Positions 47,073-56,454 of a stretch of DNA of 64,000 bases are shown here, piece by piece. This stretch comes from Helicobacter ibis (GTDB lineage: Bacteria; Campylobacterota; Campylobacteria; Campylobacterales; Helicobacteraceae): positions 62,001 to 126,000 of the forward strand of contig NZ_JAQHXR010000001.1 in NCBI RefSeq assembly GCF_027859255.1, read 5' to 3'. Below the pieces are notes generated by a model. The model made no database searches. It worked only from the letters and a program-made list of their open reading frames with translations, and was not told where the DNA came from. The position numbers and the translations under genes are program-made. The stretch's first letter is position 1. The number at the start of each line of letters is the position of its first letter.

Positions 47073-47176
47073 TAATCACATAACCACACAAGAAGGTTGT
47101 AAAACTTAACTTGTAAGGTTAAATTTAAAATATGCTAAGCCAAGGAAGGTAAGGCACAAATAAAAAGGAGTTTAAA

Positions 47177-48649
47177 ATGGCTTTCCAAGTCAATACCAAT
47201 GTTAATGCGTTAAACGCACATGCTCAAAGCACATTCACACAAACAAACCTAGCAAGTTCTTTGCAAAAGTTAAGTTCAGGTTTAAGAATTAACTCTGCTA
47301 AAGATGACGCTTCAGGTATGGCTATTGCTGATAGTTTGAGATCTCAAGCAAATGCTCTAGGTCAAGCAATCAGAAATGGTAATGATGGTATGGGTATTAT
47401 CCAAATTGCAGATAAGGCAATGGATGAGCAAATAAAGATTCTAGATACAATTAAGACTAAGGCTACTCAAGCAGCTCAAGACGGTCAAACAACTCAAACT
47501 AGAATTGCGATCCAAGCGGATATCAATAGGCTAATTGAATCGCTAGATAACATCGCTGGTACAACATCATACAATGGTCTTAACCTACTAGCTGGTGGAT
47601 TTACAAACAAAGAATTCCAAGTTGGTGCTTATTCTAACCAAACAATTAGAGCAAGTATTGGTGCTACAAGTTCTGATAAGATTGGACATGTTAGAAGTGA
47701 GACACTGAAATTTAGTGCTACTGGAACTTCAAGTATGACTTTCCAACAAGCTAAAGGCGGAAAAGATGTAGCTTTGGAGTCAGTTATTATCTCTACATCT
47801 GCTGGAACAGGTTTGGGTGCATTAGCAGAGGTAATTAATAAAAACTCTGATAACTTAGGTGGAGTGCGAGCTGAAGCTAAGGTTCAAGTTCAAGGGACAG
47901 CTATTGGTGGTGGTGATATTACTTCACTTACTATTAATGGTGTTAAAATTGGTGATATTAAAGAAATTTCTGGTGCTGATAGAGATGGAAGACTTGTTCA
48001 AGCTATCAATGCTAAGAAAGAAGAAACAGGTGTTGAAGCATCAATTGCTGAAGATGGATCATTGGTTCTAAGATCTACAGATGGTAGAGCTATTAACATA
48101 GGAGGTCAAGGCGTATCTGCTGCTGGTATTTCAGTTGGAACGACAGTTGGATCTCTAACACTTACTAGATTAGGTTCAAATGATATTAACTATTCACTTA
48201 CAGGTAATGTTGCTGCAGTTTCTGGTGCCGCTGAAGCTACAACCACATTAAGGGATTCAAAAGGAATCTTCGATGCTAATGTAAAATCTGCTATCGGTGC
48301 AAATGTAGGTATAAATAGTGGAAACGCAAGTTTTGGTGGAGATCTAGGTGCTGGTGTTACAACTTTAAATGGAGCAATGTTAATGATGGATATCGCAGAA
48401 TCAGCTATTAAGCAATTAGACCAAATTAGATCAGACTTAGGTTCTGTTCAACAACAAATGCAATCAACAATCAACAATATTACAATCACTCAAGTGAATG
48501 TAAAATCTGCTGAATCTGGAATTAGAGAAGTGGATTTCGCTCAAGAGTCAGCTAATTTCTCTAACCTAAACATTCTAGCTCAAGCTGGTAGCTATGCAAT
48601 GAGTCAGTCAAATGCTGCACAGCAAAATATCTTAAGATTACTTCAGTAG
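47177..48649 (+). CDS. flaA: Flagellin A
   Basis: This 490-residue flagellin is the main filament subunit exported through the flagellar pore. The N-terminal D0/D1 region ([31 protein letters not shown]) and C-terminal D1/D0 region ([45 protein letters not shown]) are conserved and end in the LLQ terminus. The centre (about residues 170-400) is variable, Ser/Thr/Gly-rich and likely surface exposed and glycosylated. It is preceded by a FliA promoter and AAAAAGGAG, and followed by a hairpin. It resembles Helicobacter FlaA rather than FlaB. Confidence 0.95.
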   Translation: MAFQVNTNVNALNAHAQSTFTQTNLASSLQKLSSGLRINSAKDDASGMAIADSLRSQANALGQAIRNGNDGMGIIQIADKAMDEQIKILDTIKTKATQAAQDGQTTQTRIAIQADINRLIESLDNIAGTTSYNGLNLLAGGFTNKEFQVGAYSNQTIRASIGATSSDKIGHVRSETLKFSATGTSSMTFQQAKGGKDVALESVIISTSAGTGLGALAEVINKNSDNLGGVRAEAKVQVQGTAIGGGDITSLTINGVKIGDIKEISGADRDGRLVQAINAKKEETGVEASIAEDGSLVLRSTDGRAINIGGQGVSAAGISVGTTVGSLTLTRLGSNDINYSLTGNVAAVSGAAEATTTLRDSKGIFDANVKSAIGANVGINSGNASFGGDLGAGVTTLNGAMLMMDIAESAIKQLDQIRSDLGSVQQQMQSTINNITITQVNVKSAESGIREVDFAQESANFSNLNILAQAGSYAMSQSNAAQQNILRLLQ

Positions 48650-48656
48650 TCTTTTT

Positions 48657-48673
48657 GGCCTCCTTTGGAGGTC
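48657..48673 (+). terminator. Hairpin after flaA
   Basis: GGCCTCC and GGAGGTC form a seven-base-pair stem with one G-U pair around a TTT loop, seven bases after the flaA stop. No strong U-run follows (ATATCTTCTTTT), but position suggests a terminator. Confidence 0.65.
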
Positions 48674-48689
48674 ATATCTTCTTTTACTC

Positions 48690-48736
48690 AAACTTTACAA
48701 ATCTGCTTTTTAAACTTTACAATTTTTTTCTATACT
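48690..48736 (+). promoter_or_regulatory. Tandem operator (Pho box-like) and -10 before pstS
   Basis: AAACTTTACAA occurs twice, at 48690-48700 and 48712-48722, with a 22-bp period (two helical turns). TATACT at 48731-48736 follows eight bases later. The layout is that of an activator site replacing the -35, as at PhoB-controlled promoters. The PhoB-like regulator encoded at 52037 is the probable binder. Confidence 0.6.
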
Positions 48737-48764
48737 TCATAGACTTAAATTTTTAGGAGTTCTT

Positions 48765-49595
48765 ATGAAGAAAATACTTTTAGGTTTTGTTTCTTTGTCA
48801 TTGTGTGCAAGTGCATTAATGGCAGAAAATATATATCCTATTTCAAGAGAAATGGGTTCAGGAACTAGAGGGGCTTTTGTAGAAATATTTGAAGTTCATA
48901 GAGAAGTAAAGGGTAAGAAAATTGATGCAACTTCAAAAAGTGCAGAGGTTACAAACTCAACAGGAGTAATGATAACAAGTGTATCAAACTCTAAAAATTC
49001 AATAGGCTATATTTCTCTTGGATCTTTAAATGATAAAGTAAAGGCAGTAAGTATAGATGGTAAAGCACCAAGTGTAGAAAACATACAAAATAAAAGCTAT
49101 GTTATTTCACGACCATTCCATATTGTAACTAAGGGTGATAGGAATCCACTTTTGAGTGATTTTATTTCCTACATACTATCAACTGACGCAAAGGCTGTTG
49201 TAGAAAAAGCTGGATATATTTCTAATGCAAGTGCTCCATATACAGGAAATAAACCAAGTGGCAAGGTAGTAATAGCAGGCTCAAGCTCTGTAACGCCTCT
49301 AATGGAGAAACTAAAAGAATCTTATGCAAAGATTAATCCAAATGCAACAATAGAGATTCAGCAATCAGATTCTACAACAGGGGTGAATTCTGTGGTTGAA
49401 GGAATTGCTGATTTAGGAATGGTATCAAGAGAAATAAAAGAAAGCGAATCTAAAAAAGGAATTAGTTATGAGATTTTAGCTATTGATGGTTTGGCAATTA
49501 TTGTAAATAAAGAAAATCCTATCTCTTCTTTGAGTAAAGAGCAAGTTAGAGATATATTTTTGGGAAATATTACTACTTGGGATAAAGTTAAGTAA
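48765..49595 (+). CDS. pstS: Phosphate-binding protein PstS, circularly permuted
   Basis: A signal peptide (MKKILLGFVSLSLCASALMAE) precedes a 276-residue phosphate-binding protein whose lobes are in reversed order. PISREMGSGTRGAF, NSIGYISLGSL and FILST-type SYILSTDAKAVVEKAGYI, which normally form the C-terminal half, come first. After a short linker come IAGSSSVTPLMEKLKES, GVNSVVEGIADLGMVSREIK and FLGNITTWDKVK, which normally form the N-terminal half. Both phosphate-binding loops (SSSVTP and GSGTR) are intact, so phosphate binding is expected. It captures phosphate in the periplasm for PstCAB. There is no lipobox-like LxxC near the cleavage site. Its stop overlaps pstC by one base. Confidence 0.9.
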   Translation: MKKILLGFVSLSLCASALMAENIYPISREMGSGTRGAFVEIFEVHREVKGKKIDATSKSAEVTNSTGVMITSVSNSKNSIGYISLGSLNDKVKAVSIDGKAPSVENIQNKSYVISRPFHIVTKGDRNPLLSDFISYILSTDAKAVVEKAGYISNASAPYTGNKPSGKVVIAGSSSVTPLMEKLKESYAKINPNATIEIQQSDSTTGVNSVVEGIADLGMVSREIKESESKKGISYEILAIDGLAIIVNKENPISSLSKEQVRDIFLGNITTWDKVK

Positions 49596-50443
49596 TGTAT
49601 TTTAAAGAGATTTTTTTTAAAGGTATTTTTGCCTTTTGTGCCATAGTATCCACATTAGCATTAGCAATGATATGTATATTTTTGTTTGCTAATGCTATTC
49701 CTACACTTTTTTCTATTGGTGTTTTGGAATTTATATTTGGGTTTGATTGGTATCCTCTAGATGAAATATTTGGTATTTTTCCTATGATTATAGGCAGTAT
49801 TTATGTTACTGCATTAGCTATTTTTATAGGTGTGCCTTTGGGAGTTTTGAGTGCGGTTTATCTTTCTCAATTCTGCCCAAAAAGTTTGTCTAAATTTATA
49901 ATTCCTACAGTTGAGCTATTAGGTGCTATACCTAGTGTTGTGTATGGGTTTTTTGGGCTTGTTGTTATTGTGCCATTCTTAGCAGATGTATTTAGTGGGG
50001 TATCTGGTAAGAGTATTTTGGCAGCTTCCTTAGTGCTATCAATAATGATATTGCCAACTATAATTTTAGTGTCAAAAGCTGCTATAGATTCAGTGCCTAA
50101 GAGTTATTGCGAAGGTGCATTAGCATTAGGTGCAACAAAAGAGAGAAGCGTATTCTTTGTAACTTTAAAAGCAGCAAAAAGTGGAATCTTATCTTCTGTG
50201 ATTTTAGGTGTGGGGCGTGCCATTGGTGAGGCAATGGCCGTAATAATGGTAGCAGGCAATCAAGTGCAATTACCGCATAGCGTCTTAGATGGGGTAAGAA
50301 CGCTAACTACAAACATTGTTCTTGAGATGGGCTATGCCACTGATTTACACAAAGAAGTGCTGATTGTAAATGCAGTTACTTTATTTGTATTTATTTTGCT
50401 TATAAATGCTAGTTTTGGTCTTTTAAGCAAGGATAGACGATGA
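49595..50443 (+). CDS. pstC: Phosphate ABC transporter permease PstC
   Basis: This 282-residue inner-membrane protein has about six hydrophobic segments and the ABC permease EAA loop EGALALGATKERSVFFVTLKAAKSGILS. The RAIGEAMAVIMVAGN segment is typical of PstC. It pairs with PstA to form the phosphate channel. The start overlaps pstS by one base and the stop overlaps pstA by four bases. Confidence 0.92.
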   Translation: MYFKEIFFKGIFAFCAIVSTLALAMICIFLFANAIPTLFSIGVLEFIFGFDWYPLDEIFGIFPMIIGSIYVTALAIFIGVPLGVLSAVYLSQFCPKSLSKFIIPTVELLGAIPSVVYGFFGLVVIVPFLADVFSGVSGKSILAASLVLSIMILPTIILVSKAAIDSVPKSYCEGALALGATKERSVFFVTLKAAKSGILSSVILGVGRAIGEAMAVIMVAGNQVQLPHSVLDGVRTLTTNIVLEMGYATDLHKEVLIVNAVTLFVFILLINASFGLLSKDRR

Positions 50444-51267
50444 ACGAATTAAGAACTGATCTTGTATCACTTATTTTATCATTAGCAATGAAGTTTTCAA
50501 TGGCTACGGTGCTTTTAGTGTTTTTATTGCTTATTGGATTTATTTTTTATAATGGTTTGGCTTATATTTCTTGGGATTTGTTTGCTTGGGAATATAATAG
50601 CGAGAATGTATCAATGATGCCTGCTATTATTAATACTTTGCATATGATTGTTATTGCATTGTCTATTTCACTTCCTTTAGGGCTTTTTGGTGCGATATTT
50701 TTGAGTGAATATGGAAATAAAAGGAGTAAAATATTAGCAGTAGTTAGAATAGGTTCTGATGCATTAGTGGGGATTCCAAGTATTGTATATGGATTATTTG
50801 GATATTTAGCATTTGTTATTTATTTTGGCTTTAAGACTAGTATTATTGCTGGGGCTTTAACTTTGGCAATTATGATTTTACCACTTATATTAAGAAGCTC
50901 TGAAGAAGCATTAAGGGCAATACCTATGAGCTTTAGAGAAGCAAGTTTTGCACTTGGAGCTGGGAAGCTTAGGACGATTTTTGCTATTGTGGTTCCTGCT
51001 GCTATTCCGGGTATTTTAGCTGGAGTTATTCTTAGTATTGGCAGGATAGTTGGTGAGAGTGCTGCATTGCTATACACATCAGGCAGTGTTGCTAAGGTGG
51101 CATCAGCTATGGATTCTGGTAGAACTTTAAGTGTGCATATGTATGCGATATCTAGCGAAGGATTGCATGTAAATGAAGCATATAGCACGGCTATGGTGTT
51201 AATTATAATCGTATTTTTTATAAATTTGCTATCAAATTTCATAGCAAAAAAACTAACTAAGGCTTAA
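50440..51267 (+). CDS. pstA: Phosphate ABC transporter permease PstA
   Basis: This 275-residue permease has six hydrophobic segments, the EAA loop [30 protein letters not shown] and the [16 protein letters not shown] segment of PstA. It partners PstC and contacts PstB through the EAA loop. It overlaps pstC by four bases and abuts pstB. Confidence 0.92.
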   Translation: MNELRTDLVSLILSLAMKFSMATVLLVFLLLIGFIFYNGLAYISWDLFAWEYNSENVSMMPAIINTLHMIVIALSISLPLGLFGAIFLSEYGNKRSKILAVVRIGSDALVGIPSIVYGLFGYLAFVIYFGFKTSIIAGALTLAIMILPLILRSSEEALRAIPMSFREASFALGAGKLRTIFAIVVPAAIPGILAGVILSIGRIVGESAALLYTSGSVAKVASAMDSGRTLSVHMYAISSEGLHVNEAYSTAMVLIIIVFFINLLSNFIAKKLTKA

Positions 51268-51268
51268 T

Positions 51269-52027
51269 ATGGATAAGAAATATTGTTTCAGCATTAAAGA
51301 TATGAATCTTTATTATGGTAAGTTTCATGCATTGAAAAATATAAATATGCAGATTCTAAAAGGCAAGGTAACAGCCTTTATAGGTCCTAGTGGTTGTGGC
51401 AAATCCACATTTATAAAGACTTTAAATAGAATGAATGATTTGGTTGATAATTGTGTTGTTCAAGGTAAAATTTCTTATTGTGGTAAAAATATTTATAAAG
51501 ATTGTAATGTAATTACTTTAAGAAAAAAGGTCGGAATGGTATTTCAAAAACCAAACCCATTTCCTATGAGTGTGTATGACAATATTGCCTTTGGACCTAG
51601 AACGCATGGCATTAAAGACAAAAGCAAATTAGATGATATTGTGGAGAAATCATTAAAAGATGCTGCTTTGTGGGACGACTTAAAAGATAGGTTAAAAGAA
51701 AGTGCATTAGGGCTTAGTGGGGGGCAACAACAAAGGCTGTGTATCGCAAGAACTCTAGCTATAAAACCACAAGTAATATTAATGGACGAGCCTACAAGCG
51801 CCTTAGATCCTATATCTACTCTAAAAATCGAAGAGTTAATTACTAGATTAAAAAAAGACTACACTATAATAATAGTTACACACAATATGCAACAAGCTGC
51901 GAGAATCTCTGATAAAACAGCATTTTTTTGGCTTGGTGAAGTTGTGGAATATGATGATACGGATAAAATATTTAATAAACCAAAATTCAAAAAAACACAA
52001 GATTATGTAAATGGAAGATTTGGATAA
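51269..52027 (+). CDS. pstB: Phosphate ABC transporter ATP-binding protein PstB
   Basis: This 252-residue ATPase has Walker [10 protein letters not shown] (about residues 37-45), the Q-loop [12 protein letters not shown], the signature LSGGQQQR and Walker [13 protein letters not shown]. It powers phosphate import through PstCA. The response-regulator gene follows after nine bases. No phoU follows in the operon. Confidence 0.95.
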   Translation: MDKKYCFSIKDMNLYYGKFHALKNINMQILKGKVTAFIGPSGCGKSTFIKTLNRMNDLVDNCVVQGKISYCGKNIYKDCNVITLRKKVGMVFQKPNPFPMSVYDNIAFGPRTHGIKDKSKLDDIVEKSLKDAALWDDLKDRLKESALGLSGGQQQRLCIARTLAIKPQVILMDEPTSALDPISTLKIEELITRLKKDYTIIIVTHNMQQAARISDKTAFFWLGEVVEYDDTDKIFNKPKFKKTQDYVNGRFG

Positions 52028-52036
52028 AGGAAGCTA

Positions 52037-52711
52037 GTGATTTATATATTAGAAGATGATAAGTCAATTTTAGAGCTTATATTATATGCACTAAAATCTC
52101 AAAACATAGAAGCCAAAGGATTTGGCGAACCAAAAGCATTAAAAGAATCTCTAAAAAGCGAAATACCAAATGTGTTAATACTAGATATTATGTTACCAGA
52201 ACAAAGTGGGTTTAAGATTTTAGAGGATATTAAAAAAAGTGAGAAAACAAAAGATATCCCAGTGCTATTACTTAGTGCTTTAAATAGCGAGTTTGATAAG
52301 GTCAAGGGACTTGATTTGGGGGCTGATGATTATATTACAAAGCCTTTTGGAGTAATGGAGCTACTAGCTAGAATTAGGGCTATGCTTAGAAGAAGTGCTA
52401 AAAATAAACCAACAAAAGATGATATAGTCTTTAAAAATTTAAGCTACTCTAGTATAAATCATAGCGTAAAGATAGATAACCAAAAAATAGAACTAACACT
52501 AAAAGAGTTTGAGATTCTTGGATTATTTTTGCAAAATATGGAGAGGGCATTTAGCAGAGATGAGTTATTAGAGTTATTGTGGGATAATTATAATAGTGAG
52601 AGTAGAACGGTTGATATACATATAAAGACACTCCGTCAAAAGCTTGGTTCATTTGGTGAGCATATAAAAACGATTCGTGGTGTTGGCTATAAGTTCTCAA
52701 AAGTTCTATAA
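52037..52711 (+). CDS. phoB: PhoB-like response regulator (OmpR family)
   Basis: The receiver domain (residues 1-118) has the phospho-acceptor aspartate in VLILDIMLPEQSG, the acidic pair ILEDD and the lysine in YITKPFG. The winged-helix domain (about residues 135-224) ends SRTVDIHIKTLRQKLG and IRGVGYKF. The GTG start follows AAGGAAG. It is the likely activator of the tandem repeat before pstS, giving a self-contained phosphate-starvation circuit. It overlaps the kinase gene by one base. Confidence 0.88.
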   Translation: MIYILEDDKSILELILYALKSQNIEAKGFGEPKALKESLKSEIPNVLILDIMLPEQSGFKILEDIKKSEKTKDIPVLLLSALNSEFDKVKGLDLGADDYITKPFGVMELLARIRAMLRRSAKNKPTKDDIVFKNLSYSSINHSVKIDNQKIELTLKEFEILGLFLQNMERAFSRDELLELLWDNYNSESRTVDIHIKTLRQKLGSFGEHIKTIRGVGYKFSKVL

Positions 52712-54360
52712 TGCAACAGAAAATTTTTTATTCTATTTTTAGTGCATGTTTTTTATTGTTGCTTATTGTTAATATTTTTTTGATTTTTTCTTTTGAAGCT
52801 TTTTTGGAAAGAGAGTTGTTTTTAAAGTTAGAATCCAGTGCTAAACAAGTAAAAGATTCTGCTAATAAATACATAAATGGCGAGTTAAAATATATAAGTC
52901 ATCATAGATTGACTATTATTAACAATGATGGCGAGGTTTTGTATGATAACTTTGCAGATATATCTAAATTAGACAATCATATATTAAGGCATGAGGTGCA
53001 AGAAGCGTTTAAAAATGGGGTTGCTAAGAGCATTAGGTATTCAGATACATTACAAGAAAAAACCCTATATTATGCACTAATGCATGATAATTTAATTATC
53101 CGTCTATCAAATACTCACGATTATCTTTTTGGCTCCATAGTAAGATTTATGCCATATTTTATTGTTGAATTTTTTGCATTTTTGTTTCTATCACTCTTAC
53201 TTGCAAAAGTCCTTACAAGAAAAATTCTAAAGCCAATTATTGAATGCGATATTGATAGTTTGAGCAAGGATAGCTCATATAAAGAATTGCATAGTTTTGT
53301 AAAAAAAATAAAATTTCAAAATAAAGTAATAAAGCAAAAGCAAAAAGAAATATTGCTATTAATAGAAAATATGAGCGATGGCATTATATGGCTAAATAGA
53401 CATGGAAATATCCTAAGCGTCAATAAAAGTGTATCTTTATATTTTAGTGATATAGAATCTACTCTTAGTATATATCAGTTATCTGATTGCACATTTTTAA
53501 AAATAGCATTAGAAGCATTAGAGGAATTCAAAAAAAACAAACAACAAGAAAATAAAATTTTGCAATTAAAAATTGCACATTATGAATGTGAAGTAGTCTT
53601 ATCATCGATTATTTCAAAGAATAAGTTTAAAGGAATGGTGATTGTAATACGCAATATAACAGAAAAAAAGATAGCCCAAAAACTTCAAAGAGAATTTAGT
53701 GCAAATGTAACACATGAGCTAAAAACTCCCCTTACTTCGATTCTTGCAAGTAGTGAGATGATAAGAAATAAGTTAGTAGCAAAAGAGGATTTAGATAGTT
53801 TTGTAGATAGGATTTATTGTGAATCTAGACGACTTTTGTCCATGATTGATGAAATCCTTAAAATATCATTCTTTGATGAAGGGAAGGAAGATAGATTAAA
53901 GAAGATTCGTATAAATTTAAAAAATATAGTTGAGAGAGTGAGTGAGAGATTGAGCTTGATTGCAGAAGGTGCCCTAGTGACAATTAAGCTTGATGTTTGT
54001 GATTGCCATATTTTTGGCGTTGAAGATTTAATAGAAGATAGTATTTTCAATATATGTCATAACGCAATAAGATATAACAAACCAAATGGAGAAGTGCTAA
54101 TTACATTGCATAAAGAAAATGACGCAATAAAACTATCCATAAAAGATACAGGAATAGGGATTCCACAAGATAGTCTACCTAGAATCTTTGAGAGATTCTT
54201 CTGTGTTGATAAGGGTAGGAGTAAGAAGCTTGGAGGTAGTGGGCTTGGGCTATCGATAGTTGATACTGCACTAAAATATCACAATGCAACAATAGATGTA
54301 AAGAGTGAAGTTGGGATTGGAAGTGAGTTTATAATTACTTTTAAAGAAGTCGAATCTTAG
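52711..54360 (+). CDS. phoR: PhoR-like sensor histidine kinase
   Basis: This 549-residue kinase has two transmembrane helices (about residues 5-28 and 150-172) enclosing a periplasmic domain with SIRYSDTLQEKTLYYALMH. A PAS-like region lies around residues 225-320, and then HisKA with His in NVTHELKTPLTSI and an HATPase domain (NICHNAIRYNKPNG, DTGIGIP, GGSGLGLSIV). The periplasmic and PAS layout resembles Firmicutes PhoR more than the Campylobacter PhosS kinase, by my reading. Its stop overlaps the convergent yqiA-like stop by four bases. Confidence 0.88.
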   Translation: MQQKIFYSIFSACFLLLLIVNIFLIFSFEAFLERELFLKLESSAKQVKDSANKYINGELKYISHHRLTIINNDGEVLYDNFADISKLDNHILRHEVQEAFKNGVAKSIRYSDTLQEKTLYYALMHDNLIIRLSNTHDYLFGSIVRFMPYFIVEFFAFLFLSLLLAKVLTRKILKPIIECDIDSLSKDSSYKELHSFVKKIKFQNKVIKQKQKEILLLIENMSDGIIWLNRHGNILSVNKSVSLYFSDIESTLSIYQLSDCTFLKIALEALEEFKKNKQQENKILQLKIAHYECEVVLSSIISKNKFKGMVIVIRNITEKKIAQKLQREFSANVTHELKTPLTSILASSEMIRNKLVAKEDLDSFVDRIYCESRRLLSMIDEILKISFFDEGKEDRLKKIRINLKNIVERVSERLSLIAEGALVTIKLDVCDCHIFGVEDLIEDSIFNICHNAIRYNKPNGEVLITLHKENDAIKLSIKDTGIGIPQDSLPRIFERFFCVDKGRSKKLGGSGLGLSIVDTALKYHNATIDVKSEVGIGSEFIITFKEVES

Positions 54361-54896
54361 GAGTTTGCAAAGCTTCTAATAATTTCTATTTTTGATTGGA
54401 AGTTTTCAAATCTATGGCTTCCACCATCTTCAATTATTGTTTTTGAATCTTTGAATCTCTCTTGTGCTTCTTTGTAGTCTAGGATATTATCGCCCTTTTG
54501 TAAGAGTAGTAAATAAAGTTCATAGTTTATGTTATTTGTTTTATAATCCTTTAAGCTCTCTACCAAGTCCAAGCTCCAAAAGAAGTGTTGTTTGTTATAT
54601 GATATAGGTATTGTGCCAATAGCAGGTAGTAGTGTTTTGTAGGCATTTATTACAGGATTTATTAAGACTGATTTTATTTTGTATTTTTCTGCTAGAAATG
54701 TAGCATAATATCCACCTAATGAGCTACCTATAATACATTTTATATTGTTGTTTTTTATTATGTTTTCTGCTAGGTTTATGGCTAATTTTGGGACATATGG
54801 CAAGTCTGGCAAAATAGAATTAGGAAGGCTAGAGAAGATTATCCTCCCCTTATAGCACATTCCTATACTTCTAAATCCATGCAGGTATAAAAACAT
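54357..54896 (-). CDS. YqiA/YcfP-type alpha/beta-fold esterase
   Basis: This 179-residue alpha/beta hydrolase has FLYLHGFRS at the start and the nucleophile elbow GSSLGGYYA (serine about residue 58), with a C-terminal histidine in GGSHRFENF. These match the YqiA/UPF0227 family of small esterases of unknown natural substrate. It overlaps tpx by one base and phoR by four. Confidence 0.8.
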   Translation of the reverse strand: MFLYLHGFRSIGMCYKGRIIFSSLPNSILPDLPYVPKLAINLAENIIKNNNIKCIIGSSLGGYYATFLAEKYKIKSVLINPVINAYKTLLPAIGTIPISYNKQHFFWSLDLVESLKDYKTNNINYELYLLLLQKGDNILDYKEAQERFKDSKTIIEDGGSHRFENFQSKIEIIRSFANS

Positions 54897-55390
54897 TATT
54901 TAATAGCACCAAGAGCAGCTTCGTAATTTGGTTCTGTTGTGATTTCTGATACTATTTCTTTATGCACGATTTCTCCATTTGGATTTACCACAAATACCGC
55001 TCTACTTAGCAGTCCTTCTAGTGGAGAACCATCAATAATTACACCATATTTCTCACCAAATTCTTTGCTTCTAAAATCACTTAGTGCAACTACATTGCTA
55101 ATCCCTTCAGTAGAGCAGAATCTTCCTTGTGCAAATGGTAAGTCAAGAGAGATTACAAATACTTCAGCATTGTTTAGAGATGATGCTTTTTCATTGAATT
55201 TTCTTGTTTGTGTAGCACATACCCCAGTATCTAATGAAGGCACTACATTTATTATTTGGTATTTTCCACTAGCACCACCTACTGATTTTAAGCTTAAATC
55301 ACCAGCTACAAGCTCTACTTTAGGTGCTTTTGCTCCAACTTCTATATTTTGTCCTTTTAGATTTACAGAATTTCCTTTAAAAGTAACCAT
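54896..55390 (-). CDS. tpx: Thiol peroxidase
   Basis: This 164-residue atypical two-cysteine peroxiredoxin has the peroxidatic Cys58 in PSLDTGVCATQTRKF and the resolving Cys92 in GRFCSTEG. It reduces peroxides and alkyl hydroperoxides with thioredoxin. Length and the N-terminal VTFKGNSVNLKG are typical of Tpx (HP0390). The gene begins 68 bases from tsaD's stop; AAGGAA precedes its start. Confidence 0.95.
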   Translation of the reverse strand: MVTFKGNSVNLKGQNIEVGAKAPKVELVAGDLSLKSVGGASGKYQIINVVPSLDTGVCATQTRKFNEKASSLNNAEVFVISLDLPFAQGRFCSTEGISNVVALSDFRSKEFGEKYGVIIDGSPLEGLLSRAVFVVNPNGEIVHKEIVSEITTEPNYEAALGAIK

Positions 55391-55458
55391 ATTTTTTCCT
55401 TTTTTAAAAATAGATAAGTTTCAATTTTTAAATAATTTTGCTAAAAGAAAAATTAATT

Positions 55459-56454
55459 TTAAAAGCTTTGAATCTTTGGAGTTATCTTTATGTCTTTTAT
55501 ATCTACAAAGTCGCCTATAAGATAAGATTCAACTGCCACTCTACCTATCATTGCAGCATTATCAGAACAAAAGCTTAGAGGTGCTAGTAGTAATTGCTTA
55601 TTATATGAATCTGCTAGGTTTTGAATTTGTTCTCTTAAAGATAGATTTGCACTAGCACCACCTACGATAGCAAAGTGTTGCCATGTATTTGATTGTTTGT
55701 TTAATTCAAAAAAGGTTTTGCACTTTTGCACTATGTGAGAAATTGCAACTTTTTGAAATGAGGCACAAATATCGTTAATAAAATTATCATTGATTGTATT
55801 TTTTTCTATTTCTAATCTTACGGCATTTTTTAGCCCAGAGAAGCTAAATGCTAGATTATTTTTGTTATTTAATGGTTGTGGGAGGCTGATATTTGCATTG
55901 CCCATTTTAGCTCTTAATTCAACTATCGGTCCTCCAGGATATCCTAAAGATAGCATTTTAGCAACTTTGTCAAAACTTTCCCCAAAGCTATCATCAATGC
56001 TTTGTGCAATTATTTTTGTTTCATTTAGTCCTTTTGATTCTAGTAGCATGGTATGTCCGCCAGATACAAGCAAGATTCCAAGTGGAAAGATTGAATCTTT
56101 TTCTAAAAATAAAGAGTATATATGTCCTTTTAGGTGATTTACTGATATTAGTGGCAAATTTAGTGCATAAGCTAGGCTTTGAGCCATAACCACACCTTCA
56201 AGTAAAGTTACGCTAAGACCGGGTTCTGTCGTTACTGCTATTGCCTTTAATTGATTTAAAAATTCTTTGCATTCTTTTAGAATCTGTGGAAGTAATTTTG
56301 CGTGTAATCTACTTGCTAGTTCAGGGACTACACCGCCATAGTCTTTATGTGAAGATTCTTGGGATATTTTTTTGTGGAATATTAGCTTTTTGTCTTTTAT
56401 GCGTGTGATAGCTATCGAGCTATCATCACAACTACTCTCTATGCTTAGAATCAT
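55459..56454 (-). CDS. tsaD: tRNA N6-threonylcarbamoyladenosine transferase TsaD
   Basis: This 331-residue ASKHA-fold protein transfers threonylcarbamoyl to A37 of ANN-decoding tRNAs with TsaB and Tsa[13 protein letters not shown] at the N-terminus, HLKGHIYS with the metal-binding histidines (about residues 107-111), [23 protein letters not shown] and [12 protein letters not shown] near the end are conserved. It overlaps the upstream hypothetical gene by one base. HP1584 is the counterpart. Confidence 0.93.
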   Translation of the reverse strand: MILSIESSCDDSSIAITRIKDKKLIFHKKISQESSHKDYGGVVPELASRLHAKLLPQILKECKEFLNQLKAIAVTTEPGLSVTLLEGVVMAQSLAYALNLPLISVNHLKGHIYSLFLEKDSIFPLGILLVSGGHTMLLESKGLNETKIIAQSIDDSFGESFDKVAKMLSLGYPGGPIVELRAKMGNANISLPQPLNNKNNLAFSFSGLKNAVRLEIEKNTINDNFINDICASFQKVAISHIVQKCKTFFELNKQSNTWQHFAIVGGASANLSLREQIQNLADSYNKQLLLAPLSFCSDNAAMIGRVAVESYLIGDFVDIKDIKITPKIQSF

